Assembly: GCF_000429545.1 (NCBI RefSeq)
Contig: NZ_AUCB01000021.1
Location: 25,500 to 89,499 of the forward strand
Length of the DNA stretch: 64,000 nt
DNA from: Arenibacter certesii DSM 19833
Lineage (GTDB): Bacteria; Bacteroidota; Bacteroidia; Flavobacteriales; Flavobacteriaceae
Direction: 5' to 3'
Part shown: positions 26,575 through 35,614 of the stretch, one piece after another
How positions within the stretch are numbered: position 1 is the stretch's first letter
How the letters are laid out: each line of letters starts with the position of its first letter
The notes under the pieces: model-generated
Told to the model about the DNA's origin: nothing
What the model saw: the letters and a program-made list of their open reading frames with translations, nothing else
Database searches by the model: none
Position numbers and translations under genes: made by a program

Positions 26575-26779
26575 AAATAGGATTACAATAGGAAGACGAA
26601 ATAAATCGGCTTTTGTTACGTTTTATTTTTATTTCTTTTCAATGTTCGTAATTTACGCTCAAAGAAACCAAATATGTATTTATTCCGTATATATAGAAAT
26701 TATTCCCCCGACTTCAATATATTTTTTACGTTGGAATGATTTTTGTTTACCCTAATATAGTAGAATCTTAATCTTTACA

Positions 26780-28276
26780 ATGAAAAAATATCTAAGTTTA
26801 GCAGTACTGGGAATGAGCTTACTCTTTATCCAATGTACCAAAAATGATGAAGTACTTCCTGAACCAGTGGCGCCGGGAACAGAACCTGAAGTAGAAGCGA
26901 TAGATGTAACGGTACAGAACTTTATGTGGCAAACCATGAACCTTTATTATTTTTGGCAGAGCGATGTAAAGGACCTAGCAGATGACAGGTTTACCACAAA
27001 ATCAGAATACAGGGAGTTTTTGGAATCTGAACAAGATCCTGGAAAATTCTATACTGAAAAACTTCTTTTTTCTGAGGATCGATTCAGTTTCTATTCTGAA
27101 GATTATAAAGAGCTCACTAAAGCCTTTTCTGGAGTTTCCAAAAGCAACGGCTTGGAATTTGGACTTAGCCTTTTCGCGGATAGCGATGACGTATTTGGCT
27201 ATGTAAGATATGTAGTACCTAATTCTAACGCGGCTAGCAAAGAGATTGAAAGAGGAGACTTTTTCACAGGTGTAAATGGTATAACCTTAAACTTGGATAA
27301 TTATGAAGAACTCCTGTTTGGGGAAAATGACACGTACACCCTAAATATGGCCACCATTTCTGATAACGTCATAAATAATACAAATCGTGAGGTTACCCTG
27401 ACCAAAGAAGCAGATTTAACGGAGAATCCAGTTTACATTGCCAAAATTTTGGAGGTAAACGGCAGAAAAATTGGCTATCTTATGTATAATAGCTTCACAA
27501 ACGAATTTGATGAGGATCTTAACGATGCTTTTGGCACCTTTAAATCTGCAGGAGTAACAGACTTAGTGTTGGACTTAAGGTATAATCCTGGAGGATCCGT
27601 GAATTCTGCAGTGTTGTTATCCAGTATGGTTTATGGACCGTATTCCGATAAAGTTTTCTTAAAGGCGAGATATAACGAAAGATTACAAGAAGGTTATGAA
27701 AATAGTAATGTAGATCTTAACACTTATTTCTCGGACAAAACCGATAAAAGTAGTCCAGTAAATTCGTTGGGACTTAATAAAGTATACGTCCTTGCCACCG
27801 GAAGCAGCGCTTCTGCGAGTGAACTGGTAATTAACGGCTTGGATCCTTATATAAATGTAGTACATATTGGCACTAAAACAACTGGAAAAAACGAATTCTC
27901 CGTCACCTTTGTGGATGATTTTGATAATGGAAATGTGTATGATCCTGAAAGAGAAAACGAAATAAATCCCGACAATCATTGGGCCATACAGCCCCTAATT
28001 GGTAGGAATGAGAATTCAGTAGGATTTTCTGATTATACCGATGGACTACAACCGGATATCGCATTAGCAGAAGATTTGTCTAACCTAGGGATTTTAGGAG
28101 ACAAGAATGAGCCCCTATTAAAAAAAGCCATATCAGAAATCACAGGTATATCCGCCAAAATGGATTTCACCGTCCATCATCCTGTAAAATTGGTTACCAG
28201 TTCTAAGATGTTCACCAAAACGAGGGACAATATGTATATGGACTTTATAACGCCATTACCTATAAAAAAACAATAA
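26780..28276 (+). CDS. S41-family peptidase lipoprotein (first tandem copy)
   Basis: 498 residues. Lipobox LFIQC near residues 16-20, an N-terminal domain with VQNFMWQTMNLYYFWQ, a PDZ-like region (~120-200) and the C-terminal processing-protease core: LVLDLRYNPGGSVNSA, then ATGSSASASELVINGL carrying the catalytic Ser, and TTGKNEFSV with the general-base Lys. It is an envelope-anchored tail-specific protease; the substrate is unknown. The next gene is a paralogue, 78 bases downstream. Confidence 0.9.
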   Translation: MKKYLSLAVLGMSLLFIQCTKNDEVLPEPVAPGTEPEVEAIDVTVQNFMWQTMNLYYFWQSDVKDLADDRFTTKSEYREFLESEQDPGKFYTEKLLFSEDRFSFYSEDYKELTKAFSGVSKSNGLEFGLSLFADSDDVFGYVRYVVPNSNAASKEIERGDFFTGVNGITLNLDNYEELLFGENDTYTLNMATISDNVINNTNREVTLTKEADLTENPVYIAKILEVNGRKIGYLMYNSFTNEFDEDLNDAFGTFKSAGVTDLVLDLRYNPGGSVNSAVLLSSMVYGPYSDKVFLKARYNERLQEGYENSNVDLNTYFSDKTDKSSPVNSLGLNKVYVLATGSSASASELVINGLDPYINVVHIGTKTTGKNEFSVTFVDDFDNGNVYDPERENEINPDNHWAIQPLIGRNENSVGFSDYTDGLQPDIALAEDLSNLGILGDKNEPLLKKAISEITGISAKMDFTVHHPVKLVTSSKMFTKTRDNMYMDFITPLPIKKQ

Positions 28277-28354
28277 TAAAGGTGTATTGATGAAGGGTAA
28301 ATTGGTTAACATTACCCAACTTTTATAATGTTATAGGGCCATCGCCAAATTTTT

Positions 28355-29818
28355 ATGAGAAATTTTTTTGCACTACTACTCGTTACTACAGTTCTATCCT
28401 GTACGGACAAAGATGATGACGCTTTTATTTACCCAAAAGATTCAGAGGTCCAAAATTTTATGTGGCAGGGATTAAACCAATGGTACTTTTGGCAGGCAGA
28501 TGCCCCTAACCTAGGAGATAGTAGATTTGCGACTAATGAAGAGTATGTAGATTACTTGGAGCAATATACTGACCCAGAAGAGTTTTTTTTCCAAACCTGC
28601 TACCGTCATATAAAAATTGTAGGAGAGGCTAATGCTATAGATCGTTTTAGCTTTTTAGAAGAAGATTACAGAGTGCTGGTAAACTCTTTAAACGGCATCT
28701 CTAAAAGCAACGGAATGGAATTTGGCTTAGCACGTTTTAAAGGAAGTCCCGATATTTTTGGCTATGTACGGTATATTATCCCTAACTCTGATGCAGCTTC
28801 CAAAGATATATCTAGGGGAGAGATTTTTAATCGGGTAAACGGCACTAAACTAACAGATTCTAACTACGTAAATTTACTTTTTGGTAATAACGACACCTAT
28901 ACGCTAGGTATGGCCGATATTAACGGCAACGTGATTACCGACAGTAACAGAAAAGTAACCCTAACCAAACGGGAAGGATTGGTAGAAAACCCTATCCTGG
29001 TCGCAAAAACAGTAGAAGTAAAGGGCACTAAAATTGCCTACCTCATGTATAACGGATTTACCGCCGGGTTTAACGAGGAATTAAATACGGTATTCGCACA
29101 GTTTAAATCCGAAGGTGTAACGGAACTAGTTTTGGATTTCAGGTATAACCCTGGGGGATCGGTAAATAGCGCAAGGCTTTTAGCTAGTATGGTCTATGGC
29201 ACCAATACCAATGAAATTTTTATTAGGCAACGTTGGAATGATAAAAAACAAGCCACCTACAGTTCCGAAGACCACTTTGCATCTAAAACCGATAAGGGAT
29301 CAGCAATAAATTCTCTAAATCTCAATCAAGTATATGTGTTGGCCACAAGAAGCTCTGCAAGCGCCAGTGAACTAGTTATGAACGGATTAGCACCTTATGT
29401 AGATGTTATTCATATAGGAGAACGAACAAGAGGTAAAAATGAGTTTTCTGTTACCATGGTGGATGATATAGCAAACGATTATATCTATAGCCCTGCCCGG
29501 GAAAACAAAATCAACCCTAACCATAAATGGGCAATGCAGCCACTTATGGGACGTAATGAGAACGCAGTTGGATTCTCTGATTATACAACTGGTCTTGCTC
29601 CAAACATAGAAATTAGTGAAGACCTATCTAATTTAGGAGTATTAGGGGATCCCAATGAGACCCTTTTTTCAAGGGCAATCCAAGAAATTACAGGAACAAC
29701 TGCCAAAAGAGATTACACAAGTCCAATGACCGTAGAAGAAATCTCCAACTCTAAACTCTTCACTCCCACGAAAGACAATATGTATTTAGATAAAATGGAA
29801 AGCTTACCGCTCCAATAA
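28355..29818 (+). CDS. S41-family peptidase lipoprotein (second tandem copy)
   Basis: 487 residues, about the same length and closely similar along its whole length to the preceding gene, including VQNFMWQGLNQWYFWQ, LVLDFRYNPGGSVNSA, ATRSSASASELVMNGL (Ser) and TRGKNEFSVTM (Lys). Lipobox VLSC at residues 13-16. The pair arose by tandem duplication and both copies keep the catalytic Ser/Lys. One difference is a Cys and extra residues near QTCYRHIKIVGEAN in the N-terminal domain. A strong terminator follows. Confidence 0.9.
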   Translation: MRNFFALLLVTTVLSCTDKDDDAFIYPKDSEVQNFMWQGLNQWYFWQADAPNLGDSRFATNEEYVDYLEQYTDPEEFFFQTCYRHIKIVGEANAIDRFSFLEEDYRVLVNSLNGISKSNGMEFGLARFKGSPDIFGYVRYIIPNSDAASKDISRGEIFNRVNGTKLTDSNYVNLLFGNNDTYTLGMADINGNVITDSNRKVTLTKREGLVENPILVAKTVEVKGTKIAYLMYNGFTAGFNEELNTVFAQFKSEGVTELVLDFRYNPGGSVNSARLLASMVYGTNTNEIFIRQRWNDKKQATYSSEDHFASKTDKGSAINSLNLNQVYVLATRSSASASELVMNGLAPYVDVIHIGERTRGKNEFSVTMVDDIANDYIYSPARENKINPNHKWAMQPLMGRNENAVGFSDYTTGLAPNIEISEDLSNLGVLGDPNETLFSRAIQEITGTTAKRDYTSPMTVEEISNSKLFTPTKDNMYLDKMESLPLQ

Positions 29819-29837
29819 ACTTACTTAAAACAAAGAC

Positions 29838-29881
29838 GGGCCCGTTTTATCGATTTATCAATATAACCGGCCCATTTTTTT
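29838..29881 (+). terminator. terminator of the S41 peptidase pair
   Basis: GGGCCCGTTTTAT (29838-29850) pairs with ATATAACCGGCCC (29861-29873) at 11 of 13 positions, then a T7 run. 20 bases past the stop. Confidence 0.85.
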
Positions 29882-29905
29882 ATATAACCTACACCAGTAA
29901 AACCT

Positions 29906-29933
29906 GATGGGGATAGTATCAACTACCCCCATC
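29906..29933 (-). terminator. probable terminator of the BtuB-like gene
   Basis: Twelve-base arms (29906-29917 and 29922-29933) with a single mismatch and a 4-base loop, core GATGGGG/CCCCATC. On the minus strand it is followed by AGGTTTTA, a modest T run. Confidence 0.65.
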
Positions 29934-29945
29934 AATCAAAACGCA

Positions 29946-31802
29946 TTATAAATTAAGATTTAACCCCAACCTGATGTTTCTTCCTTTAGTAGTATAACCT
30001 AGAATTTCTGTATACGCTTCGTTTAGAAGGTTACTTGCATTCAAGAAAAAGGACAATTTATTCGCTATCACTTCGTGTGCTATATAAAAATCTAAAAGAG
30101 AATACGATGCCAGGTCAACATTCACAGATGGGAAAGTTCCGAAATCGGTATCCGTACGTTTTCCGGTCATGGAAAAGTTTAGGTTTGCATTGGTACGTTT
30201 GGAAAAGTCATAGCCTAAAAAAGCATTTAATTTGTGTTTTGGTAAACGAATAGCATTATCTCCCTCTCTCTCCGTAAACGTATAGTTAGCACCAAGATTA
30301 AAATTGGTTATCGGGGTCCAATTCAGCTCTACCTCTACCCCACTAGCATCAATTGTAGTATCTGCATTTTCATAACCTGCATTACCATAATACACAAAGT
30401 TCTTTTCTTTTCTATTAAAATAAAGTGCGCTTATTCTAAAATCAGTATTTAAAGCGTATTCCAATCCACCTTCCACAGTACGATTCTCCTCGGGCTTCAA
30501 ATCTGCATTGGCCCCAAAATTACCGAACAGCTGATTTAAACTAGGCGTAATATATGAGGTAGCATAAGACCCCATCACCTTAACATAACCGTTGGAATTT
30601 TTAATAGTAAATGACGGGTTTACATTATAAACAAAATGGGATCCATACTCAGAGTGATTATTAGCGCGCATGCCTGTATTTAAATTAAAACCAAAGTCGG
30701 ACACATATACCATGTTCACATAAGGATCTACAATGTTAAAATCCTGAACCTCAGAATACTCCGTCTCATCATGGATATAATTTAGGCCTAATATGGTATG
30801 TAGATTATTATTAAAACTATACTTATTATAAAAATCTAAAACCCTGTTTTTACCTTTATAAATAGTAGGAAAACCATCTTCAATATCGGATTCATACTCG
30901 CTAAAGGCTGTATTAAGTACCAAAGCGCCTTTATTGTACTTATATTCCGCGGATAATCCGGCTCTATTTTGCTCACTAAGAAACACATAAGGAGCATCGA
31001 TCATTCCATAGGCTTCATCAAACTCTGCCCTGGTCTTGGTCTGATTCGCATAGACTCTAATTTTAAATTCATCGGAAAAGGCATATCCCAATTTTAAATC
31101 CGCAGCAAAATTGGAAAAATCATCCTCTTCATTGTTGGGTGTAACCAATGCCGACATCCCTTCCGAATATCGATTAGAGAATCCAACATTATAGCTAAAC
31201 TTGTTCAAAGTACCATTAATGGAAACATTATTGGAAAAATCTGCTATATCGTAGTTTTGATCTTCGGATGTATGATTGGTACCCATACTCGATTGAAAAT
31301 TTCCGGAAATTTTATTTTCCGAGACTTTTTTTGTCGTAATATTGATAACCGCAGTGGCTGCGTTGGTACCATACAAGGTACTTGCCGCACCCTTAATAAT
31401 TTCTATGGATTCTATATTTGAAGTGGAAAGTAATCTTAAATCATATTCCTGATTTACAGATGACGGGTCAGAAATACGAACCCCATCAACCAAAACCAAA
31501 ACCTGTCTGCCTCTACCTCCACGGGCATAAACACCTAAAACAGTACCTTCCTTCCCATTACTCCCGGCAAGGGAAAATCCGCTTTTAGAATTGATGATTT
31601 CAGCGATGGTTTTTCCCTGACTTCTTTTTATCTCTTCTGAAGAAATCTTAATCACCGTTTTTCCGGAATTCTCCCTACTAAGTTCAAATCGGGAATCACT
31701 CACCACAACTTCGTCCAAATGCTGGATATTTACCTCCTCTTGAGCTACTGCTCCAGTATAAGCTAATATAGCTGCACACAAACCAATAAAATTTTTATTC
31801 AT
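29946..31802 (-). CDS. btuB: TonB-dependent vitamin B12 receptor (BtuB-like)
   Basis: 618 residues. Signal peptide (1-~20, after GAVAQ), then a plug domain (~35-150: GKTVIKISSEEIKRSQGKTIAEII, RQVLVLVDGVRISDPS, STLYGTNAATAVINITTK) and a 22-strand barrel ending in ...NIRLGLNLNL with the typical terminal aromatic/hydrophobic strand. The size near BtuB (~594) and the cobalamin riboswitch in its leader identify cobalamin or a corrinoid as the likely substrate. The divergent genes encode a matching ABC importer. Confidence 0.9.
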   Translation of the reverse strand: MNKNFIGLCAAILAYTGAVAQEEVNIQHLDEVVVSDSRFELSRENSGKTVIKISSEEIKRSQGKTIAEIINSKSGFSLAGSNGKEGTVLGVYARGGRGRQVLVLVDGVRISDPSSVNQEYDLRLLSTSNIESIEIIKGAASTLYGTNAATAVINITTKKVSENKISGNFQSSMGTNHTSEDQNYDIADFSNNVSINGTLNKFSYNVGFSNRYSEGMSALVTPNNEEDDFSNFAADLKLGYAFSDEFKIRVYANQTKTRAEFDEAYGMIDAPYVFLSEQNRAGLSAEYKYNKGALVLNTAFSEYESDIEDGFPTIYKGKNRVLDFYNKYSFNNNLHTILGLNYIHDETEYSEVQDFNIVDPYVNMVYVSDFGFNLNTGMRANNHSEYGSHFVYNVNPSFTIKNSNGYVKVMGSYATSYITPSLNQLFGNFGANADLKPEENRTVEGGLEYALNTDFRISALYFNRKEKNFVYYGNAGYENADTTIDASGVEVELNWTPITNFNLGANYTFTEREGDNAIRLPKHKLNAFLGYDFSKRTNANLNFSMTGKRTDTDFGTFPSVNVDLASYSLLDFYIAHEVIANKLSFFLNASNLLNEAYTEILGYTTKGRNIRLGLNLNL

Positions 31803-31889
31803 TATTCGTTCAATTCAAAAAACGGGAGAGTTGCATGTCTGTACCCATACGCAAACCTTTGTCCCGAAAGTTTAACATTATAATTTTTC

Positions 31890-32090
31890 GAATTTGGCAG
31901 GTCTCCTGACTTGCGTACTATCATATACCTTCCCACCCGTGATGTTTGGGCAGTGGTTTTAGAAGAAATGACAGCCATCCACAGTAATTCGGACAATGCT
32001 TACAGTTGCGGGAACAGTTTCAGATTTTCACTGAATTCCCATTTAATCTTACCCTCCTATTGCAAGAGGGATTGGAACCAAATTTCGCTG
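31890..32090 (-). promoter_or_regulatory. cobalamin riboswitch
   Basis: On the minus strand the classic elements are in order: GGGAATTCAGTGAAAATC with CCCGCAACTGTAA (complement of about 31994-32041), and the B12-box GTCAGGAGACCTGCC (complement of about 31897-31911). The element ends about 90 bases before the btuB start. B12 binding should shut off receptor synthesis. Confidence 0.93.
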
Positions 32091-32278
32091 CGAAGCTAAC
32101 TCATTTTTTAAAATTGGGCAGGGTAATTATTGAGTTTTATATTTTAGCGGAGGTTCCTTTAGCCCAGAAGGAGTCTACATAAAATAAATATACTTTAGGA
32201 GCTATGGAATCTTATCAAAATGCTTTGGTCAAAAAATTTAATACTACTTTTGAACCTGTACAATTAAAAATAGCCCTT

Positions 32279-33421
32279 TTGAATAAAATAATATATTTAC
32301 TAGTAGTGCTAACAGTTTTGTCTTGTAAGCGGGAGAAAAAAGGAACTATTCCCAGTGAGGTAACAACATCTATAAACATAGAATACGCTAAGGGTTTTAC
32401 CATGGAAAAACTAACCAATGGAATAACCCTTATCAATATAACCTCACCATGGCCCAATTCCGAAGCAACATTTACCTACGCCCTAGTTCCTAAGGACATA
32501 CTACCCTCTATTAGTTTAGACAGAGATGCGTACCAAGCCATCGTTCCAGTACCTGTAGAAAATATTGTAGTAACCTCTACCACCCACATTCCTGCTTTGG
32601 ACGCATTGGGGCAAACAGAGAAACTAATAGGCTTTCCCGATACTAAGTATATTTCCTCAGAAAAAACACGGAAGCGTATAGATGCAGGTCACGTTGAGGA
32701 TTTGGGTCAGAATGAAGCTTTAAATACAGAAATGGTAATTGCCCTAAGACCCGAGTTAGTAGTGGGTTTTGGGATCAATAACGAAAACAAAGCCTATGAA
32801 ACCATTCAGAGGGCAGGTGTGCCAGTGGTTTATAATGGGGAATGGACGGAAGAAACCCCTTTGGGAAAAGCAGAATGGATTAAGTTTTTTGCACCATTTT
32901 TTCAGCAGGAAGCAAAAGCAGATTCCATTTTTTCTACTATTGCAAATAGCTATAACCGTACTAAGCTTTTGGCACAACAGGCGAAAGCACGCCCTACAGT
33001 ATTAAGTGGCGCTCTTTATAAAGATATATGGTACCTTCCAGGGGGTAAAAGTTGGGGAGCACAGTTCCTGGAAGACGCCAATACAGATTACCTCTGGAAA
33101 GAATCTCAAGAAACCGGTAGCCTCTCCCTTAGTTTAGAAAGTGTTTTAGAGAAAGGGCAGGATGCTGATTTTTGGATATCACCCTCCCAGTTTACAAGTT
33201 ATGACGGGATGATGGACAGTAATAGACACTATTCCCAATTCTCCCCTTATAAAAACAAGAAGATATACACCTACGCCAGTACCAAGGGTGCTACAGAAGG
33301 TATGCTTTATTTTGAATTAGCACCCAACCGGCCAGATCTGGTCCTAAAGGACCTGATCCATATCTTTCATCCGGAACTACTTCCGGAACACAACTCAGTT
33401 TTCTTTAAACCCCTGGATTAA
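32279..33421 (+). CDS. B12-type ABC transporter substrate-binding lipoprotein (BtuF-like)
   Basis: The open frame reaches back to an ATG at 32204 (405 residues), but the signal peptide starts only at residue 26 of that frame. A TTG at 32279 gives the ideal lipoprotein start MNKIIYLLVVLTVLSC (380 residues), so I prefer it. The mature protein has a periplasmic-binding helical-backbone fold: STTHIPALDALGQTEKLIGFPD, EMVIALRPELVVGFG, LPGGKSWGAQFLEDA. FecB/BtuF family; B12 or a corrinoid is inferred from the adjacent riboswitch-btuB. The GTG of the permease follows directly. Confidence 0.85.
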   Translation: MNKIIYLLVVLTVLSCKREKKGTIPSEVTTSINIEYAKGFTMEKLTNGITLINITSPWPNSEATFTYALVPKDILPSISLDRDAYQAIVPVPVENIVVTSTTHIPALDALGQTEKLIGFPDTKYISSEKTRKRIDAGHVEDLGQNEALNTEMVIALRPELVVGFGINNENKAYETIQRAGVPVVYNGEWTEETPLGKAEWIKFFAPFFQQEAKADSIFSTIANSYNRTKLLAQQAKARPTVLSGALYKDIWYLPGGKSWGAQFLEDANTDYLWKESQETGSLSLSLESVLEKGQDADFWISPSQFTSYDGMMDSNRHYSQFSPYKNKKIYTYASTKGATEGMLYFELAPNRPDLVLKDLIHIFHPELLPEHNSVFFKPLD

Positions 33422-34453
33422 GTGCCTCGCTCAAAATCATATACTCTATATTTTATACTGCTGGTTGTAGTATTACTTGCTTGTTTTATGGTAAACATCA
33501 GCTTTGGCTCTGTATCCATACCCCTCACAGAGGTGGTAAACGCCATATTAGGTAGCGCTACGGAAAAGGCTTCATGGGCCTATATTATTTGGGATTATAG
33601 AATCCCTAAGGCGTTAACAGCCATACTGGTCGGTAGCGGACTAGCTTTAAGTGGTTTGCTTATGCAGACATTATTCCGTAACCCTTTAGCCGGACCATTT
33701 GTACTTGGAATAAGCTCTGGCGCCAGTCTTGGAGCTGCGATACTAATTATGGGCGCTTCCCTCTTTAATGGAATATTTGCTTTTGGGATCGTAAACGACA
33801 TCTCTCTTGCCCTGGCTTCCAGTATAGGAAGCTTTTTAGTACTACTAGCAGTAATGTTAGTTGCCTCTAGGGTGAAAGACACCATGGCACTACTTATTAT
33901 TGGCCTAATGTTTGGTAGTCTTACCGCAGCAGTCGTAAGTGTGCTTTCCTACTTTTCTACAGCAGAAAAATTACAGCAATATATTTACTGGTCTTTTGGT
34001 AGCTTGGGAAATCTTTCTTGGCAGCAACTGCTTCTATTATTTATTATAATAGTAATTGGCCTGTTCATCAGTATTATATCTATAAAGCCACTAAACTCCC
34101 TTTTATTGGGTGAGAATTATGCCAGAAGTATGGGAGTAAATATAAAAAGATCGCGCTATTCCATTATAATAGCTACCGGTCTACTAGCTGGCGGCGCTAG
34201 TGCTTTTGCTGGCCCCATAGCCTTTATTGGGTTAGCGGTCCCCCATTTAACGCGTCAAATTTTCAATACCACTGACCATAGAATACTGCTACCGGCAGTA
34301 ATGGTCTACGGTGCCATTCTAATGCTAATATGCGATACCATTGCCCAATGGCCCACTTCGGCCAATGTACTGCCAATTAACGCTATCACTTCCATTATAG
34401 GGGCCCCTATAGTAATCTGGCTTTTGGTAAGAAAACGGAAAATGGTATTTTAA
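33422..34453 (+). CDS. btuC: FecCD-family ABC transporter permease (BtuC-like)
   Basis: 343 residues, about ten membrane helices. Family motifs: RIPKALTAILVGSGLALSGLLMQTLFRNPLAGPFVLGISSGASLGAA, the cytoplasmic coupling loop around LNSLLLGENYARSMGVN and GPIAFIGLAVPHLTRQI. It starts with GTG immediately after the stop of the binding-protein gene. It pairs with the ATPase downstream for uptake of a corrinoid or siderophore; corrinoid is favoured by context. Confidence 0.9.
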   Translation: MPRSKSYTLYFILLVVVLLACFMVNISFGSVSIPLTEVVNAILGSATEKASWAYIIWDYRIPKALTAILVGSGLALSGLLMQTLFRNPLAGPFVLGISSGASLGAAILIMGASLFNGIFAFGIVNDISLALASSIGSFLVLLAVMLVASRVKDTMALLIIGLMFGSLTAAVVSVLSYFSTAEKLQQYIYWSFGSLGNLSWQQLLLLFIIIVIGLFISIISIKPLNSLLLGENYARSMGVNIKRSRYSIIIATGLLAGGASAFAGPIAFIGLAVPHLTRQIFNTTDHRILLPAVMVYGAILMLICDTIAQWPTSANVLPINAITSIIGAPIVIWLLVRKRKMVF

Positions 34454-34573
34454 TCGATTTGTGGAGGCTGTACTATTTTTAACTCACAATAGGGAAAAGC
34501 AAAATGCACTAATCTCCATAGTTTAAAGTATTTTTGAAATCTATTAAATAACTTAGCTCTAAAATTAATAGTC

Positions 34574-35368
34574 ATTAGCACTACCTTAGAACATACCGCA
34601 TTATCGATTAAAGACCTAAGGATAGGGTATACCGCTAGAAAACAGATAAATGTAGTAGCGGAAAATATTAATTTCTCCTTAGTAAAGGGAGAATTGGCCG
34701 CAATCATAGGAGTAAACGGAATAGGGAAGTCCACCTTATTAAGAACTTTGGGAAAAGTGCAGCCGAAAATATCAGGCACTATTCAATTAAACAACATTCC
34801 TTTAGAGAAGCTAACTGACCTCAATCTTGCTACTCAGATTAGTGTCGTTTTGACCGAGCCTATTGCGTCTAAAAATTTAACGGTATGGGAATTGGTTAGC
34901 CTTGGAAGACAACCTTATACCAATTGGATAGGAACCTTGAGCGATGTGGATAAAGAGAAAATAAAATCTGCCCTAGAAATAGTAGATCTTACACCCTTGA
35001 AGTATAAAAAATGCTACGAACTGAGTGACGGGCAACTGCAGAAAGTAATGATCGCACGAGCTTTGGCACAGGACACCTTTATCATATTAATGGACGAGCC
35101 CACCTCGCATTTAGACCTCTATCACAAAGTACAGATCTTAAAATTACTACAAGATATAGCCCATAAGACAAAAAAGACCATCCTTTTTACTACACATGAA
35201 ATTGAAATAGCTATTCAACTCTGTGATAAGATACTTATTTTGGAACAAGGAAAAAGTGCATTTGGAGAGCCCTGCGAATTAATCAGAAATAGAAATTTTG
35301 AGAACTTATTTCCTTCAGACACAATTACCTTTGATAGTAGTACCGGTGCGTTTAGGGTGAATAGGTAA
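34574..35368 (+). CDS. btuD: ABC transporter ATP-binding protein (BtuD/FecE-like) with unusual start
   Basis: The frame contains a complete ATPase: Walker A GVNGIGKST, Q-loop region, signature LSDGQLQKV, Walker B FIILMDEPTSHLDL and switch His (TTHEIE). Homology clearly begins upstream of the first usual start codon (TTG at 34694, inside the Walker A strand): the residues TTLEHTALSIKDLRIGYTAR before it are in frame and look like a normal ABC N-terminus. No ATG, GTG or TTG exists between the in-frame TGA at 34535 and 34694. ATT at 34574 is the best placed candidate (264 residues). Either a rare start, a start-loss mutation or a sequencing error. Confidence 0.8.
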   Translation: MSTTLEHTALSIKDLRIGYTARKQINVVAENINFSLVKGELAAIIGVNGIGKSTLLRTLGKVQPKISGTIQLNNIPLEKLTDLNLATQISVVLTEPIASKNLTVWELVSLGRQPYTNWIGTLSDVDKEKIKSALEIVDLTPLKYKKCYELSDGQLQKVMIARALAQDTFIILMDEPTSHLDLYHKVQILKLLQDIAHKTKKTILFTTHEIEIAIQLCDKILILEQGKSAFGEPCELIRNRNFENLFPSDTITFDSSTGAFRVNR

Positions 35369-35614
35369 ATTAAGATTTTCTTTATAATTTGTATTTTATT
35401 CACGAACTGAGATGTTATCCCACGAACACTTAGGCAAAATATTAATGTTATTTTGGATCCAGCCACTCATCGGCTTCCCTTAGAGTAATTGACTGCCCCA
35501 AGAAAAGGGGGCCGGGGTAACACCAAGGCGTATCCACTTAGGAATCTTTAAATTTGAATCCCTATTAACTTTTAACCCCAATCCACTATCTTTACGTTAA
35601 AGAACTCTTTTTAA

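Noticed and set aside
31802..32099. Frames on both strands upstream of btuB
   Set aside because: They lie inside the cobalamin riboswitch; the RNA structure explains the sequence.
34450..34779. 109-codon minus-strand frame over the btuC-btuD gap
   Set aside because: Antisense to conserved ATPase sequence including Walker A; not a gene.
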